Below are positions 48,020 to 60,500 of a DNA stretch of 64,000 nt, piece by piece. The DNA lies in the NCBI RefSeq assembly GCF_947179165.1, contig NC_077240.1, positions 44,653,501-44,717,500 of the forward strand. The letters are read 5' to 3'. The notes under the pieces are model-generated. The model ran no database searches and was not told where the DNA came from. It saw nothing but the letters and a program-made list of their open reading frames with translations. The stretch is from Solanum dulcamara (taxonomy: Eukaryota > Streptophyta > Magnoliopsida > Solanales > Solanaceae). Both the position numbers and the translations under genes were made by a program. The first letter of the stretch is position 1. The number at the start of each line of letters is the position of its first letter.

Positions 48020-48543
48020 TGTCATGCCCCGAGAGGGTACCATAGGAGTGGTAGGCACTCGAAGAGCATTACTGGCCCCAAGCGAACCACTTGGTCTAAT
48101 CACTCATTCAAACACTCATCAGCAGAAAACTTAAAAATACTCAAGTGGGCTATCAAATCAGTATTCAATGAAAGAAGAATTTAAATTGGCAGTCTCAAAA
48201 GTCAACTCAAAACTCAATATGTTAGTTTTCAAAACAAACTGACTAACAAATGTCTCAAATCCAATCAACTCAATTTATGTCTAGAAAACCTCCATCAACT
48301 GTCAAGAAGGTATTGAGAGAATCCCACGGCTACCTTAAAAGAAAGTACTTAAGAAATAACTGAAGTAAACATGATTCCTCCAGAAGAAAGGAGGTCTCAC
48401 TGCTGTCTGGAATGAAAGATAGATATTCAAGAAGTGTCTGTTGATGATCTCTAGCATCTGTATCTGCATCATGAAATGATGCAGGCCAAAAGATGTCAGT
48501 ATATGGAATGTATGAGTATGTAAAATGGACAGGAAGGAGAAAT
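48020..48543 (-). mobile_element. 3' LTR remnant of gypsy element M1
   Basis: On the plus strand it starts tgtcatgccccgagaggg and aligns with the M1 5' LTR end at 54581. The U3 part is missing: at 48543/48544 it joins integrase sequence directly. The part 48262-48543 differs at only one position from 54822-55103, while 48020-48261 has about 40 differences. Confidence 0.75.
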
Positions 48544-51500
48544 CTTGCCGCAATGACTTCCAAAACTAAGTAGTGAATTGAGCTCCCCTATCTAAGATGA
48601 TGGACAAGGGGAATCCATGAAGTTAGACAATCTCTCAAAGGTACAATCTAGTGTAATCCTCTGCAGTATCAGTAGTCTTAACTGGTAAGAAATGGGCTAA
48701 ATTGGTCATCCTATCCACAATAACCCAAATAAAATCATGTTGTCTGCGAGATCACGACAGCCTGTAATGAAGTCCATGTTGATCATCTCCCACTTCCATT
48801 CTAGAATCTCAATATTTTAAGCTATTCCATAAGGCCTTTGATGCTCAACTTTGACTTATTGGCAGTTCGGCCACTTAGACATAAACTCTGCTATATTTCT
48901 CTTCATCCCACTCTACCAATAGACTTACCTCAAGTCATGGTACATTTTTTGTAGAACCTGGATGGATGGAAAAGCTGGAGTTATGGGCCTCAGCCATGAT
49001 TCTTCCTCTAATGCCATTAACACATGAAACACACAATCTCTCTTGATATCTCAACACTCCATCTCCTATTTTGGAGAAAGCCATTACTTTTTGCTTATGA
49101 ACATCATCTCTTATTTGGGGGATAATGGAATCTTTATCTTGCTTTTCTTTCTCCTCTGTAACTAAAGATGATTCAGCCCGATTCCAAACAATGGTACCAT
49201 CATCACTCGAGTCAATATGTTGAACTCCCAAATGTGCAAGTCTATGCACCTCTTTGGCCAACTCCTTCTTTCCCGCCTCTACATGGTCATTTCTCCCCAT
49301 AGATAACCTGCTAAGAACATCAACAACAACATTAGCTTTACTTAAGTGGTAGAGAATACTCATATCATAGTCCTTGAGCAGCTCAAGCCATCTCCTTTGC
49401 CTCAGGTTCAATTTTTTCTGAGTAAATACATATTGTAGGCTCTTGTGGTTTGTGAACGCATCAACATGCATACCATATAGCTAATGACACCAAATATTGA
49501 TAGTGAATATTACGGCTGCCAACTCAAGGTCGTGAGTCGGGTAGTTTCTCTCATGAATTTTAAGTTGTCTAAAATCATAAGCAATAACCATAACCTTATA
49601 CATCAACACACAACACAATCCAACTCTGTACGTATCACAGTAGATCACAAAACCGGTAGTTCTCTCGGGTAGGAACAAAATTGGGGATGTAATCAATCTT
49701 GTTTTTAATTCTTTAAAAATTTTCTCACAATCATTTGACCATTAAAATTGTCACGACCCAAACTAGGGCATAGTTGTAACAAGGCGATCGAAAACCCGAA
49801 GGGCTCCAACCAAGCCTCTTGTACATATCATAAGTATACATAAGGTAAAGTAAAAGCAGAAACATCATAAGAGAGTATAAAATATGAATAAAAATCTGAA
49901 AATATCTTATGAAAATATAGACTCAAACATATGTCCAACTAGATGCCTCTAAAAATAAGTATGGGCGGGGGCTAAGATATGTCCCTAGCTCACCCTCAAT
50001 ATTAAACATAACAAAAGTCTTTTGGAAGGAAAACAGTAACCAACTTGAAAACTAGTCCCCGATAAATGAGGACTCACCAAAACATAATCTGATAGAGAAC
50101 GCCTACTAGTTACGTGGACAATTAGTATCTTCAACCTCAACCCCTACATTATGAGACAATGTAGGCAAACGTATGCATTCGTACATTGGAATGTACTAAG
50201 TATGATGGCGTGACATGCAACGTAAATCATGGAATGCAAAGTTCAAGTAGAGCACATGATAAGATGGAATAAGTAAAGTCATGAGAAAATCATATTGACC
50301 AAAGCATTTAAAAGCATAAACTCAAAGTCATAACATACTTAAGAGATCATACATATGTGAGATAGGAACCATAACCCACAATAAGATCATGCGAGCTATA
50401 ACATGAAATTCCATTGTCTTACCATACAACAAAGAAAAAGGGAATCTACTTTCCAAGGTAGACTCTACCCTACTAGGCGGGTCATATATATGCTATATAT
50501 GGATCCAATAGCTAAGCCATGGAGTCAACCTACAGTAACACGTAGTTTATAGGACATGAGGCACTACTAAGGCTTTTGGTAGGGACCCCACCTCAAGTCC
50601 ACTCGGTGCTAAGTTAAATCCCACGGAATACATACATAACATAAAATTATAATTTCATATATCATAGTCATGATCATACGTTTGAAATCATAGAGTAGCT
50701 CATTTTCATAACATACTTGTAATTTGAGAATTATCCTTTCATCATTACAATCATAATTGCATAATTCATATAGTTAGGCCTTAGGTCACCACATAAGGCC
50801 CTAAGTCACCTTTTAGGCCTTAGGTCACCACATAGGCCCCTAAGTCACCTTACTTCATAACTTGCATGAAATTCATACCTTAAACTTAGAGTAAACCTCA
50901 ATTGCATAATCAATTGACTATGAAAATCATGAAATTCACTTGAAAACATGCATGATCATAAACTTTCTTTCAGCCCATACATAATTAATATAGATAATAT
51001 CCTTTGGAAGTAAAATTGAAAATACTTATATTTTACGTCATGAACTCTAGAAATCAAAATATGAGAATTCATGGAAAACCTTTTCAATTTAATGCAATAA
51101 CCATCAATTTATATCAAAATAGAATCATGATTATACTTTGAATCAAAATTCATGCAATAGGAATAGAGATCATAAAACCCATAAAATACCATACTTTAAT
51201 TTGGTAGAAAACCTTGAGAAATTGATTGTGCTTCATGGATGAAAGAATCCATGAATTAATATCCACATACCTTAAGTGAGAAAACTAATTAATTTGGAAG
51301 AACTTGAGAGTTTTGATGGAGAGCTTGAGTGAATTTACTTGAAGTCTTCAATGGATTCCTTGAGAGTCTTTTGTAGAGAGAAATATTTTAGTAGGTTAAT
51401 TGTAGGAGAATGAATAGAATTAGAGGTTTAGGTCAATTTATAGAGTTGCATTATGTCCTAAACACGTCTAGGTTCATTAGCTAAGAATTAGGAAAAAGTC

Positions 51501-54500
51501 TAAAATGCCCTTAGAAAAAAACCCAACTCGGCCAGAAAATCCTTGCCAGGTCCGCGATGCAGGCTTGTCATGGACTTTTCTATTTTTTAAAGTTTCCTTA
51601 AAAATCTATCTTCCGATATACGGGTCCTAAAAATATATTGAGACCATTTTCCCGCAGGTTTTGACCTCCTGATCGACATTTCGAACTCGAATTTTCCAAA
51701 AAAATTAAGGATAATGTATTACATGAGCAACCTATTCCCAGGGCATTCTTAAGGCACTTATGAGCATTTTGAGGGATGTTATAGAAACTTAGTTTTCTTT
51801 TGAGTCAACTTAGTCAATGGAGATAATATAGATGTGAATCCTTTAACAAATCTCCTATAATAGCCAGCTAAACCCAAGAAGCCTCTTATGTCAGTCGGGG
51901 ATGTGGTCCTTGTCTAGTTCTTAATCGCTTCAATCTTCTGTGAGTCAAGTCAGATCCATCACTAGAAATAATATGGCCCAAGAACGCCATAGATGCAAGA
52001 CAAAATTCACAATTTAAAAAATTAGCATATAACTCCTTTTCCTTGAGGGTTTGAAGGACAATCTTGATACGATTAGGATGTTCCTCCTCATTTCTAGAAC
52101 ACAATCACAAACAAGTCTAGATACTATTTGAACAGTTGATTCATCAAGTCCATAAATATTGTAGGAGTGTTAGTCAAACCAAAAGACATAACAAGAAACT
52201 CGAAGTGGCTATATCGGGTTCGAAAAATGGTCTTTGGAATATCACATTCTCTTAGTTTTAACTGGTGGTATCCGGATCTGAGATCTATCTTGGAGAAACA
52301 GGTGGCACCTTGAAGCTGGTCAAACAGATCATCTATCCTGGGGAGGGGATACTTGTTCTTAATAGTGGATTTGTTCAACTGACAATAGTCAATGCACATT
52401 GTCAACGACCTATCTTTCTTTCGCACAAATAGAATAGAAGCGGCCCAAGGTGAGACGCTCGGCCTAATAAAGTCTTTATCAAACAAATCCTTCAACTAAT
52501 CTTTAATTCTTTCAACTCAACAGGATCCATTCTATATGGAGGAATAAAGATAAGTTGCATATTGGGAAGGATATCAATCCCAAAGTCAATATCCCTATTA
52601 GGAGGGACTCTGGGAAGATCCTTAGGGAAGACTTCAGGAAACTCATTAACAATCAGGGCTGACTCAAAAGATGAAGACTCTACACCATCATCCTTAACTC
52701 GCAAGAAGTGATAAATACACCTTTTCAGAGTAACTTTTTGTCCCTAAGGTAGGGAATAAACTTGACCTTAGGCAATACAAGACTACCCTTCCATTTTAAG
52801 ACAAGCTCATTTGGGAAACTAAACTTAACGATATGAGTCCTCGAATCAACAAAGGCATAACAGGCATAATGCTATTCCATGATAAGAATCATATCAAAAT
52901 CAACTATGTCCAACTTAAATAAGTCATCTAGGGTATCCTTGTGATAGATTAACACAATATAATCTATATAGACCCTCTCAGCTAAGATAGACTCACCAAT
53001 ATGAGTGGACACATTGAAAGGATCAAGAAGACGCTCAAGGATCCTATCGAATTTATTATCCACATAAGTGGTCACAAAAGACAAGGTGGCACCCCGATCA
53101 AGAAATCACAATAATCAAAATAGAAGACTCAAAGCATACCAGTGACAATACCTAGCGAATGCTCCTGATCTTGGCGATTAGATATAGCATATAAGCAACT
53201 GGTACCTCCACCCATAACTTAAGTGGTACCCCTCTGACTACCTCGAGTTGGGGGTGTTGTAGTAGAGAATTGGGATTTATCGCCCCACATCAGACACTGC
53301 CACTAAAAATGGCCTATGTTACCACATTTGTAAAAAAAATTACTCCAATCTCAACATTCTCCCTAGTGGAGTTTTCCATACTTACCACATGGTGGCTTTC
53401 CTTTTGAACATAAAGCCACACTAGCTTGGAATTTAGAACCCTGAGCTTTGGAGTTCTGGTGGCTCTTTGCCTTCTGCTCATACATGTTATTGGGTGCATG
53501 TGTGCTCGACGATGATGGTGCATAGTTAGAAGACCTCATTTGAAAGAAGAAATTATTCTTTTTTGTCTTTCTTCTTATCATCCCCAACCTACTGAGCATA
53601 CACCATCAATCTAAAAATGACCATATCAAAAATCAGTAATGATGCCTTGCACTCTTTCTTCACATGTCTGCCCAGATCGGAGATAAACTTTATCATCTTT
53701 GATCTCATATTTGGAATCAATATGGAGCATATATAGATAGTTAGATGAACTTAAGGTTGTACTCCTTCATGATTAACCCATCTTGTTCCAAATTCATGAA
53801 CTCTTCAACTTTCACTTCAATTAGTTCTAGGGGAAAGAAGTGATTAAGGAATTCTCCCTCAAACTCATCCCAAATAACAAGCTCAACATCCTCCCCATGA
53901 CTCTCCTCCCATTGGTTAAACCAAACATTAGCAACATCCTTGAGCTAATATGAAACCAACTCAACCCCCTCAATCTCCACAACATGCATTGCTTTTAGTA
54001 TCTTCCACAACTCATCGTTGAAGTTCTGGGGGTCCTTATCATCCTTAGAACACATGAAAACTGGAAGATTCATTCTCAAAAAATCTTTAATCCTCATGGC
54101 AACAGATGACTCTTGAGGACTAGATCTAGGAGCTAGTGAACACTGGATACCATTTCCGGCAGCTACCAATTAAGTAAGCATAACAATAGCCTATTTGAAT
54201 TCAGCCTCTGATATTGGTGTAGGCTGATTAGTAGGCTCTTGGGGTGCCTTCATAGACCGAGTAGGTCGACCCCTAGTTCTTACTTCAGATGGTGGAGGTA
54301 TCTTAAATTGTGAAACCTCAGTGCTTGCGGCGTTTCTCTAACTAGGGATATATTTAGGAGGCACTATCTGCAAATGCATAAATGCAAGAGTTATGAAGGA
54401 ATTATTTAGAGTAAAACTCTTTTGCATGAACTCAAAATCTGAAAAAGTGAAATAGTTCCTAATATCTTATAGCCTCCTGATTATAAATGCGGTGCACGAC

Positions 54501-54564
54501 ACATCGATAAGTAATACTCTACTAGACAAGGCTTTATAGATACCCTAGTACTCTTGAACTTTGT
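48544..54564 (-). mobile_element. Gypsy element M1 internal region: gag to integrase, interrupted
   Basis: Read leftward: gag (ATG about 54379; ANVWFNQWEESHGED; two zinc knuckles CGKYGKLHxGEC and CYKCGNIGHFxWQC at about 53390-53290, each with a stop), protease remnant (MSFVTTYVDNKF; FKLDIVDFDMIL), RT ([44 protein letters not shown]), then a small frame-shifting deletion that removes the IDDIL catalytic core at about 52100. RT then resumes (RNEEEHPNRIKIVLQTL, FLGHIIS). A solo LTR (49749-51783) splits it before RNase H ([48 protein letters not shown]). Integrase follows (HNSSFSIHPGSTK) and breaks off in the core at 48544, so the integrase C-terminus, chromodomain and PPT are deleted. It is inactive. 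Confidence 0.88.
49749..51783 (-). mobile_element. Solo LTR of family C inserted in the M1 RT/RNase H junction
   Basis: The left end tgtcacgacccaaactaggg and right end gagggatgttata give a 2,035-bp unit pointing left (TATAACATCCC...GGTCGTGACA). It matches the G1 3' LTR (2.08 kb) and the M2 5' LTR. Flanking pentamers aaaat and gaaac differ at two positions, so the duplication is decayed or imperfect; the interrupted reading [11 protein letters not shown] / WSNDCEKIFKELK resumes correctly across it. A short tandem pair (39-bp step, ttaggccttaggtcacc) lies at 50774-50850. Confidence 0.85.
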
Positions 54565-54576
54565 GCTCTAATACCA
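54565..54576 (-). other. Primer-binding site of element M1
   Basis: gctctaatacca on the plus strand, that is TGGTATTAGAGC on the minus strand: one change from the initiator-Met form. It lies four bases inside the LTR end at 54581 and proves the leftward orientation of M1. Confidence 0.85.
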
Positions 54577-54580
54577 AGTT

Positions 54581-56270
54581 TGTCACATCTTGAGAAGGTA
54601 CCATATGCGTGGCTGACACTCGGAGACTATTGCTGGCCCCAAGCAAACTACTTTATCTAATCACTCATTCAAACACTCATTAGCGGAAGACTTAAAATAT
54701 TCAAGTGGGCTGTCAAATTAGAATTCAATGAAAAAATAATTTAAATAGGTAGTCTCAAAAGTAAACTAAAATCTCAATATATTAGATTTCAAAACAGATT
54801 GACTAACAAAGGTCTCAACTCCAATCAACTCAATTTATGTCTAGAAAACCTCCATCAACTGTCAAGAAGGTATTGAGAGAATCCCACGGCTACCTTAAAA
54901 GAAAGTACTTAAGAAATAACTGAAGTAAACATGATTCCTCCAGAAGAAAGGAGGTCTCACTGCTGTCTGGAATGAAAGATAGATATTCAAGAAGTGTCTG
55001 TTGATGATCTCTAGCATCTGTATCTGCATCATGAAATGATGCAGGCCAAAAGATGTCAGTATATGAAATGTATGAGTATGTAAAATGGACAGGAAGGAGA
55101 AATATTCAACAACACTTACCTCAATCTCAATAATCAACTCAAGGGACTCAACTCAAAGATGTGCAAGTTTAGGATTTAACAATACTTTTTGAAATTAACT
55201 CAATCATCTACAATCTCAATCAAACAGTTATATCATGCAAGATTATATCATAATTGGGAGTTTATCTAACTGATAACCGCCACCTATGAGTATGTGATGT
55301 ACAGTGAAGTGGTGTCATTGCCATACCCACCCAATACTTTATCAGGGTAAAGGACAAATTAACAATCTTTGATCAACAATTAATCTACTCAGGTCCTCTT
55401 TTGGGACAAAAAGTATACATCCGATTTTAAAGTTCAATTCTCTCCTACACTGGCTATGTAGTTATTGAATTTGAGTTATGTGTTACTATTACTCAATTCG
55501 CTACTCGATACTCCTCCCAAGACTCAATATGCTCATAAGACTCAAATTAAATCAAATCATGCAAATTTTCTCATCTAGTCACATTAGACTCTAAATAGCT
55601 CAATCTAGTCATCAATTCATCAATTATTTCAACTAAACTTCCTTTCAAGACTCATTCATCACTCATCAAGACTTTGAATCAACAATCATTTAGACTTCAA
55701 AATATTCAAGTTCAAAACGATAATAAATGTAAAGACTTCTACTATCTAAATCAAGTTTGAGTGATTCTCATTCAACATTCACCAATCAATCTTTTTGACT
55801 CACTCATTGTGTAAAATATTGAAAACAATACTCAGTAAGGGTTTATGGGAATGAAAGCATGATTGGGTATCTCAATTTCTCATCGCATCGACATCATCAA
55901 GACATAATTGAATATACATATGCAAGGACTCCCTAGAATTATAAATATAATGAAGAACTCAAATCATATAGATATTCAGACTCAATTCAAAGATCAATTC
56001 AACTTAAGATGATGTAGCGAACGTGGACGACCATGGTTTGACGTACTGGTAAGTCTTACATTCCTGGAAAATCAAAGGAATGATCAAAACTTGAAGGGAT
56101 TGATCAAAGACCTTGAACCCTAACTTTCTTTCTTCTCTCTAGTCACTTCTCTCAAACATTCCAAGTGAGAATAATAGGTTAAAAACCTATTGGATATGTT
56201 AAGGGTCTGATTTTTGGTCCTTAGATGTGCAGGGTTCATTTATAAAAGCTTTCTTTGAAATCATTGAACT
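54581..56270 (-). mobile_element. 5' LTR of element M1
   Basis: The LTR end tgtcacatcttgag is at 54581. Family identity with 35334-36815 is shown by the shared ttctctctagtcacttctctc leader region (about 56130, inverted) and the tacccacccaatactttatca block (55330). The right limit is approximate because M2 LTR sequence follows without a visible terminus or target duplication. The ORF at 54895-55137 equals part of the 48330-48563 ORF because of the shared 282-bp patch. Confidence 0.65.
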
Positions 56271-57300
56271 AATGATCAAAACTCATGTAAATTATCATTG
56301 AACCTCATAATCATAATTGAAAGTAACTTTATGCATGGCATTAATAATTAACTCAAAATAATGCAATTCATATGAAAACATACTTATAATGATCATTGAT
56401 AATATGTAAAACGAAATTAAAACAACACAATGCACTTTATCAAAACTAGGGTTAATAAACAATTTGATTTTGAAGAAAACTTGGAGAAAACTTTGGGACT
56501 CCATGGATCAATCCCCACACCTTGAAGAAATCAACCCAAAATTGAAGAAGAATTTGATTGCTCTTGAAACCCTAGCTTGAAATTTGGAAAACAGTTCGAG
56601 AGGATTTGTTATCTTGCCTTAGAAGAATATTTCGAAGAATGATTTAGAATAGAGGGAATTTTGAAGGGATAGGTAATTATAGAATTGAACTTAGCCATAA
56701 CTATATCTAGATACATTGAACTGAACTTTGGGAAAAGACAAGATTTCTCTTCATTAAAACAGAATTTTGAATCTACAACCAAGGTACTACAAGTCGTCCT
56801 CAAATCTTTGACTCGTAGACTTGAGTCATCATGTAGGTCTGATGAAACTTCTAAAAATAGGTCCTCTGATGTTGCATCTACCTATCTTAGTTATGACTCA
56901 TCATCATGATTACGAGTCGTTAACTCGACTCATCCTTTAGGTGTGAAAAGATCCTGATTATGGGGTCTTTGATCTTTAGTTATGAGTTATTGTTATGACT
57001 GGTTATCTTCCTTACAAGTTGTAAACTCCAATTGTCCTACAGGTCTGAAAACCTGCAAGTTTAAAGGCCTCTAATGTTTTTATACGAGTCATTCTTACTA
57101 CTTATCAACAGGATGACGACTTATCCTGTTGAGTCGTAGGAATCTCCTGAGTTTCAATTCTGGACAGGCCCTTAAGATTCACTCCATGACTCATCCCTAT
57201 GAGTCATAGAAGGGACTATGAGTTGTAGAGTGACTCGTTAACTTGAGAACATGCCAAATTTTGAGGAATTTTCTTTGGTTTTAACTTTTCGACTTATATA
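56271..57300 (-). mobile_element. 3' LTR start of element M2, truncated
   Basis: Lies directly after the M2 polypurine tract on the minus strand, beginning about 57300 as TATAAGTCG (expected TG mutated). It has repeated gactcgt/gagtcgt-type words between 56800 and 57250 and a leader-like stretch near 56580. The matching LTR end is not on this side; only the end part is found on the other side of M2 (62248-62789). Confidence 0.6.
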
Positions 57301-57311
57301 TCTCTCCCTTA
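57301..57311 (-). other. Polypurine tract of element M2
   Basis: taagggagaga on the minus strand, preceded by cattcgaggatgaatgtttc, the same lead-in as at 40085-40108. Confidence 0.75.
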
Positions 57312-57543
57312 GAAACATTCATCCTCGAATGAAGTTCAACTAGCATAGAAAAGATAAGAAAAAAGGACCAGCAACCCAACAGGAATATGATGATACCTTA
57401 AAATGCATAGAACATGAAAATCTCAAACTCAACATAAAACATGGCTTAAAATCAACTTTCATGAACATGCATGCATATGAATGACAAATGAGGAACTAAA
57501 TATGTAGGAGTTCAACTAACTTAAATAAGAACAACTTACTACC

Positions 57544-60500
57544 TTAGACTTGTGTAGAGGGAAAGAGATACGGGTATCGTTTCATCATATCTGCCTCCGA
57601 TTCCCAAGTAGCACCCTTTACATGTTGATTCCTCCACAATACTTTAACGGACACAATTTCTTTGTTTCTTAGCTTCTTAACTTATCGGTCTAAGATTTCC
57701 ATCGAAACCTCCTCATAAGTCAAATTCTCTTCAAAACTTACATCTTCCAATGGTACAATGGAATTTGGATCACCCACAACCTTTCTCAACATCAATTCAA
57801 GAAACACTGGATGAACCATAGACAACTCAAATCAAAATTATAATTCATAGGCCACCTTGCCAATACGCCTCAATATCTTTTAAGGTCCATCATATCTAGG
57901 ACTCAATTTTCCTCTCTTACCAAAATGCATTACACCCTTCATGGGTAAAACCTTCAAATAGACCCAATCATCTACCTTAAATTCAAGCTCTCTTTTCCTA
58001 ATGTTTGAATAGGACTTTTGACGACTTTGAGTCGTCTTCAACCTCTCCCTTATAAATATCACATTCTCCATAGCATCTATTACCAAATTTGGACCAACCA
58101 ATGCCATCTCACCTATGCAAACCATCCTACTAGGGACCTACATCTTCTACCAGACAATGCTTCAAAAAGAGCTATTAGGATACCAGAGTGATAACTATTA
58201 TTGTAAGAAAAACTCCATCAATAGTAGATGCTCATCCCAATTTCCTTTAAAATCAATAACATATGCCCTCAACATATCCTCTAAAGTTTGAATCATTCTT
58301 TCGTCTTAACCATCAGTTTGAGGATGGAAAGTAGTACTTAACTCAACCTTTGTACCAACACCCTTTTGAAATGCCTCCAAAAGTACAAAGTGAATTGAGT
58401 ACCTCGATTCGATATAATAAATAAGGTAACACCATAAAGTCTTACCAACTCACGAACATACAACTTAGCATAGTCTTCGACACCATAAGAAGTCTTAACC
58501 AATAGAAAATGTGCCGACTTAGTCATCTGATCTACAACAACCCAAATAGAATCATATTGCTTCTTAGTATGAAGCAAACCTATTACAAAGTCCATATTCA
58601 CATCTTTCCACTTCCAAGTAGGAATTTCAATGTCTTAGGCTAGTCCACCTAGTTTTTGATGCTCAGCTTTAACTTGTTGGAAATATGGGCACTTAGCCAC
58701 AAACTCCGCTATATCCTTCTTCATGCCATTCCACCAATACACTTCCCTTAAATCACAATGCATCTTGGTATATCCCAGATGAATTGAATACCGAGAGCTA
58801 TGGGCCTTGATAATTGAGTACACCATCTCCCCCTTAGGAGAAAGCCTCAATGGCTTTTTTGGTGACTGACTTCTTTAATTCAACCAACACTGGATCACTA
58901 TCTTGCTTAGCCTTGATATCAGCTATAAAAGATGATTCCGAGCCATTATGCATAAGAATACCTCCATCATTAGAATCAACCAAACGCACACCTAAACATG
59001 AAAACCTATGAACATCCTTGACCAATTCCTTTTTACCTTCCTCAACTTGTTCAACACTATCCATGGGCAACTGACTAAGGGCATCAACAAATACATTGGC
59101 TTTGCCCGGATGGTACAACACACTCATATCATAGTCCTTCAACAATTCAAGTCATCTTCTTTGCCGAAGGTTCAAATCCTTTTTCTTAAACACATATTGA
59201 AAACTCTTATGGTAGTGAACACATCCATATGGACACCATAAATATAGTGTCTCCAAATCTTCAAGACAAACACAATCGATGGTAGCTCTAAGCCATGAGT
59301 CGAATAATTATTTGCATGCACCTTAAGTTTCCTAGAAGCATAGGCTATCGCCTTACCATGTTGCATCAACACACAACCAAGACCAACCCTTGAAGAATCA
59401 AAATATACAAAAAAACCATCGGACCCTTCCGACAAGGTCAAAATAGGAGCGGTACTAAGAGGTCTTTCAACTCTTGGAAACTCTTCTCACAAGCTTCTGA
59501 CCATTGGAACTTTACTTTTTTGAGTCAATTTATTCAAAGGTGATGATATCAGTGAAAAACCTTCCACGAACATTCTATAATATCTGGATAGGCCCAACAA
59601 ACTTCTAATATCCGAAGGGGACAATGGTCTAGGCCAATTTTTAACCGCCTCAGTTTTCTTAAGATTAATTATAATCCCTTCACCGGACATAATGTGACCA
59701 AGGAAAGCAAACTTCATTAACCAAAACTCACATTTATTGAACTTATCAAATAATTGCTTATCCCTTAGAGTTTGCAACACAATCCTTAAGTGATTAGCAT
59801 GCTCCTCCTCATTCCGAGAGTAAACTAAAATGTCACCAATAAACACAATTATAAGCATGTCTAAATATTATTTGAACACAATATTCATCAAGTCCATAAA
59901 TGTCGCGGGGGAATTAGTCAAACCAAATGACATAACCAAGAGCTCATAAGGGTCATACCTTGTTCAAAATGCTATTTTGGGAATATCACACACCCTCACC
60001 CTTAGTTGGTGATAACCGGAACAGAGATCAATCTTAGAGAAATAACTTTCCCCTATCAATTGGTTAAACAAATCATCTATCCTTGGAATTGGGTATTTAT
60101 TCTTGATGGTTACTTTGTTCAATTACCGATAGTCAATACACATACGTAGTGAACCATGTTTCTTTCTTACAAACAAAATTGGAGCACTTCATGGGGATAT
60201 ACTTGGTCTAATGAAACTCTTGTCTAACAAGTCTTTAAATTAATCCTTTAACTCCTTGAGTTCCGCCAGATCCATTTGGTAAGGAGAAATAAAAATGGGT
60301 TGAGTACCCGAAAGAAGGTCTATACCAAAGTCAATTTCCCTTTCGGGAGAGACTCTAGGTAGATCATCGGAAAACACATCCAAAAACTCATTAACAATGG
60401 GGACTGACTCTAGAGTAGGTGCTTTTGAATTTGTGTCCCTAACCCTCAAAAAATGGTAGATACAACCCTTTGAAATCATTTTCTGAGCTTTAAGGCACCA

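Noticed and set aside
48335..55137. Duplicated ORF pair (48335-48563 and 54895-55137) as a conserved gene
   Set aside because: Their identity comes from the 282-bp LTR patch; the sequence is an LTR, not coding.
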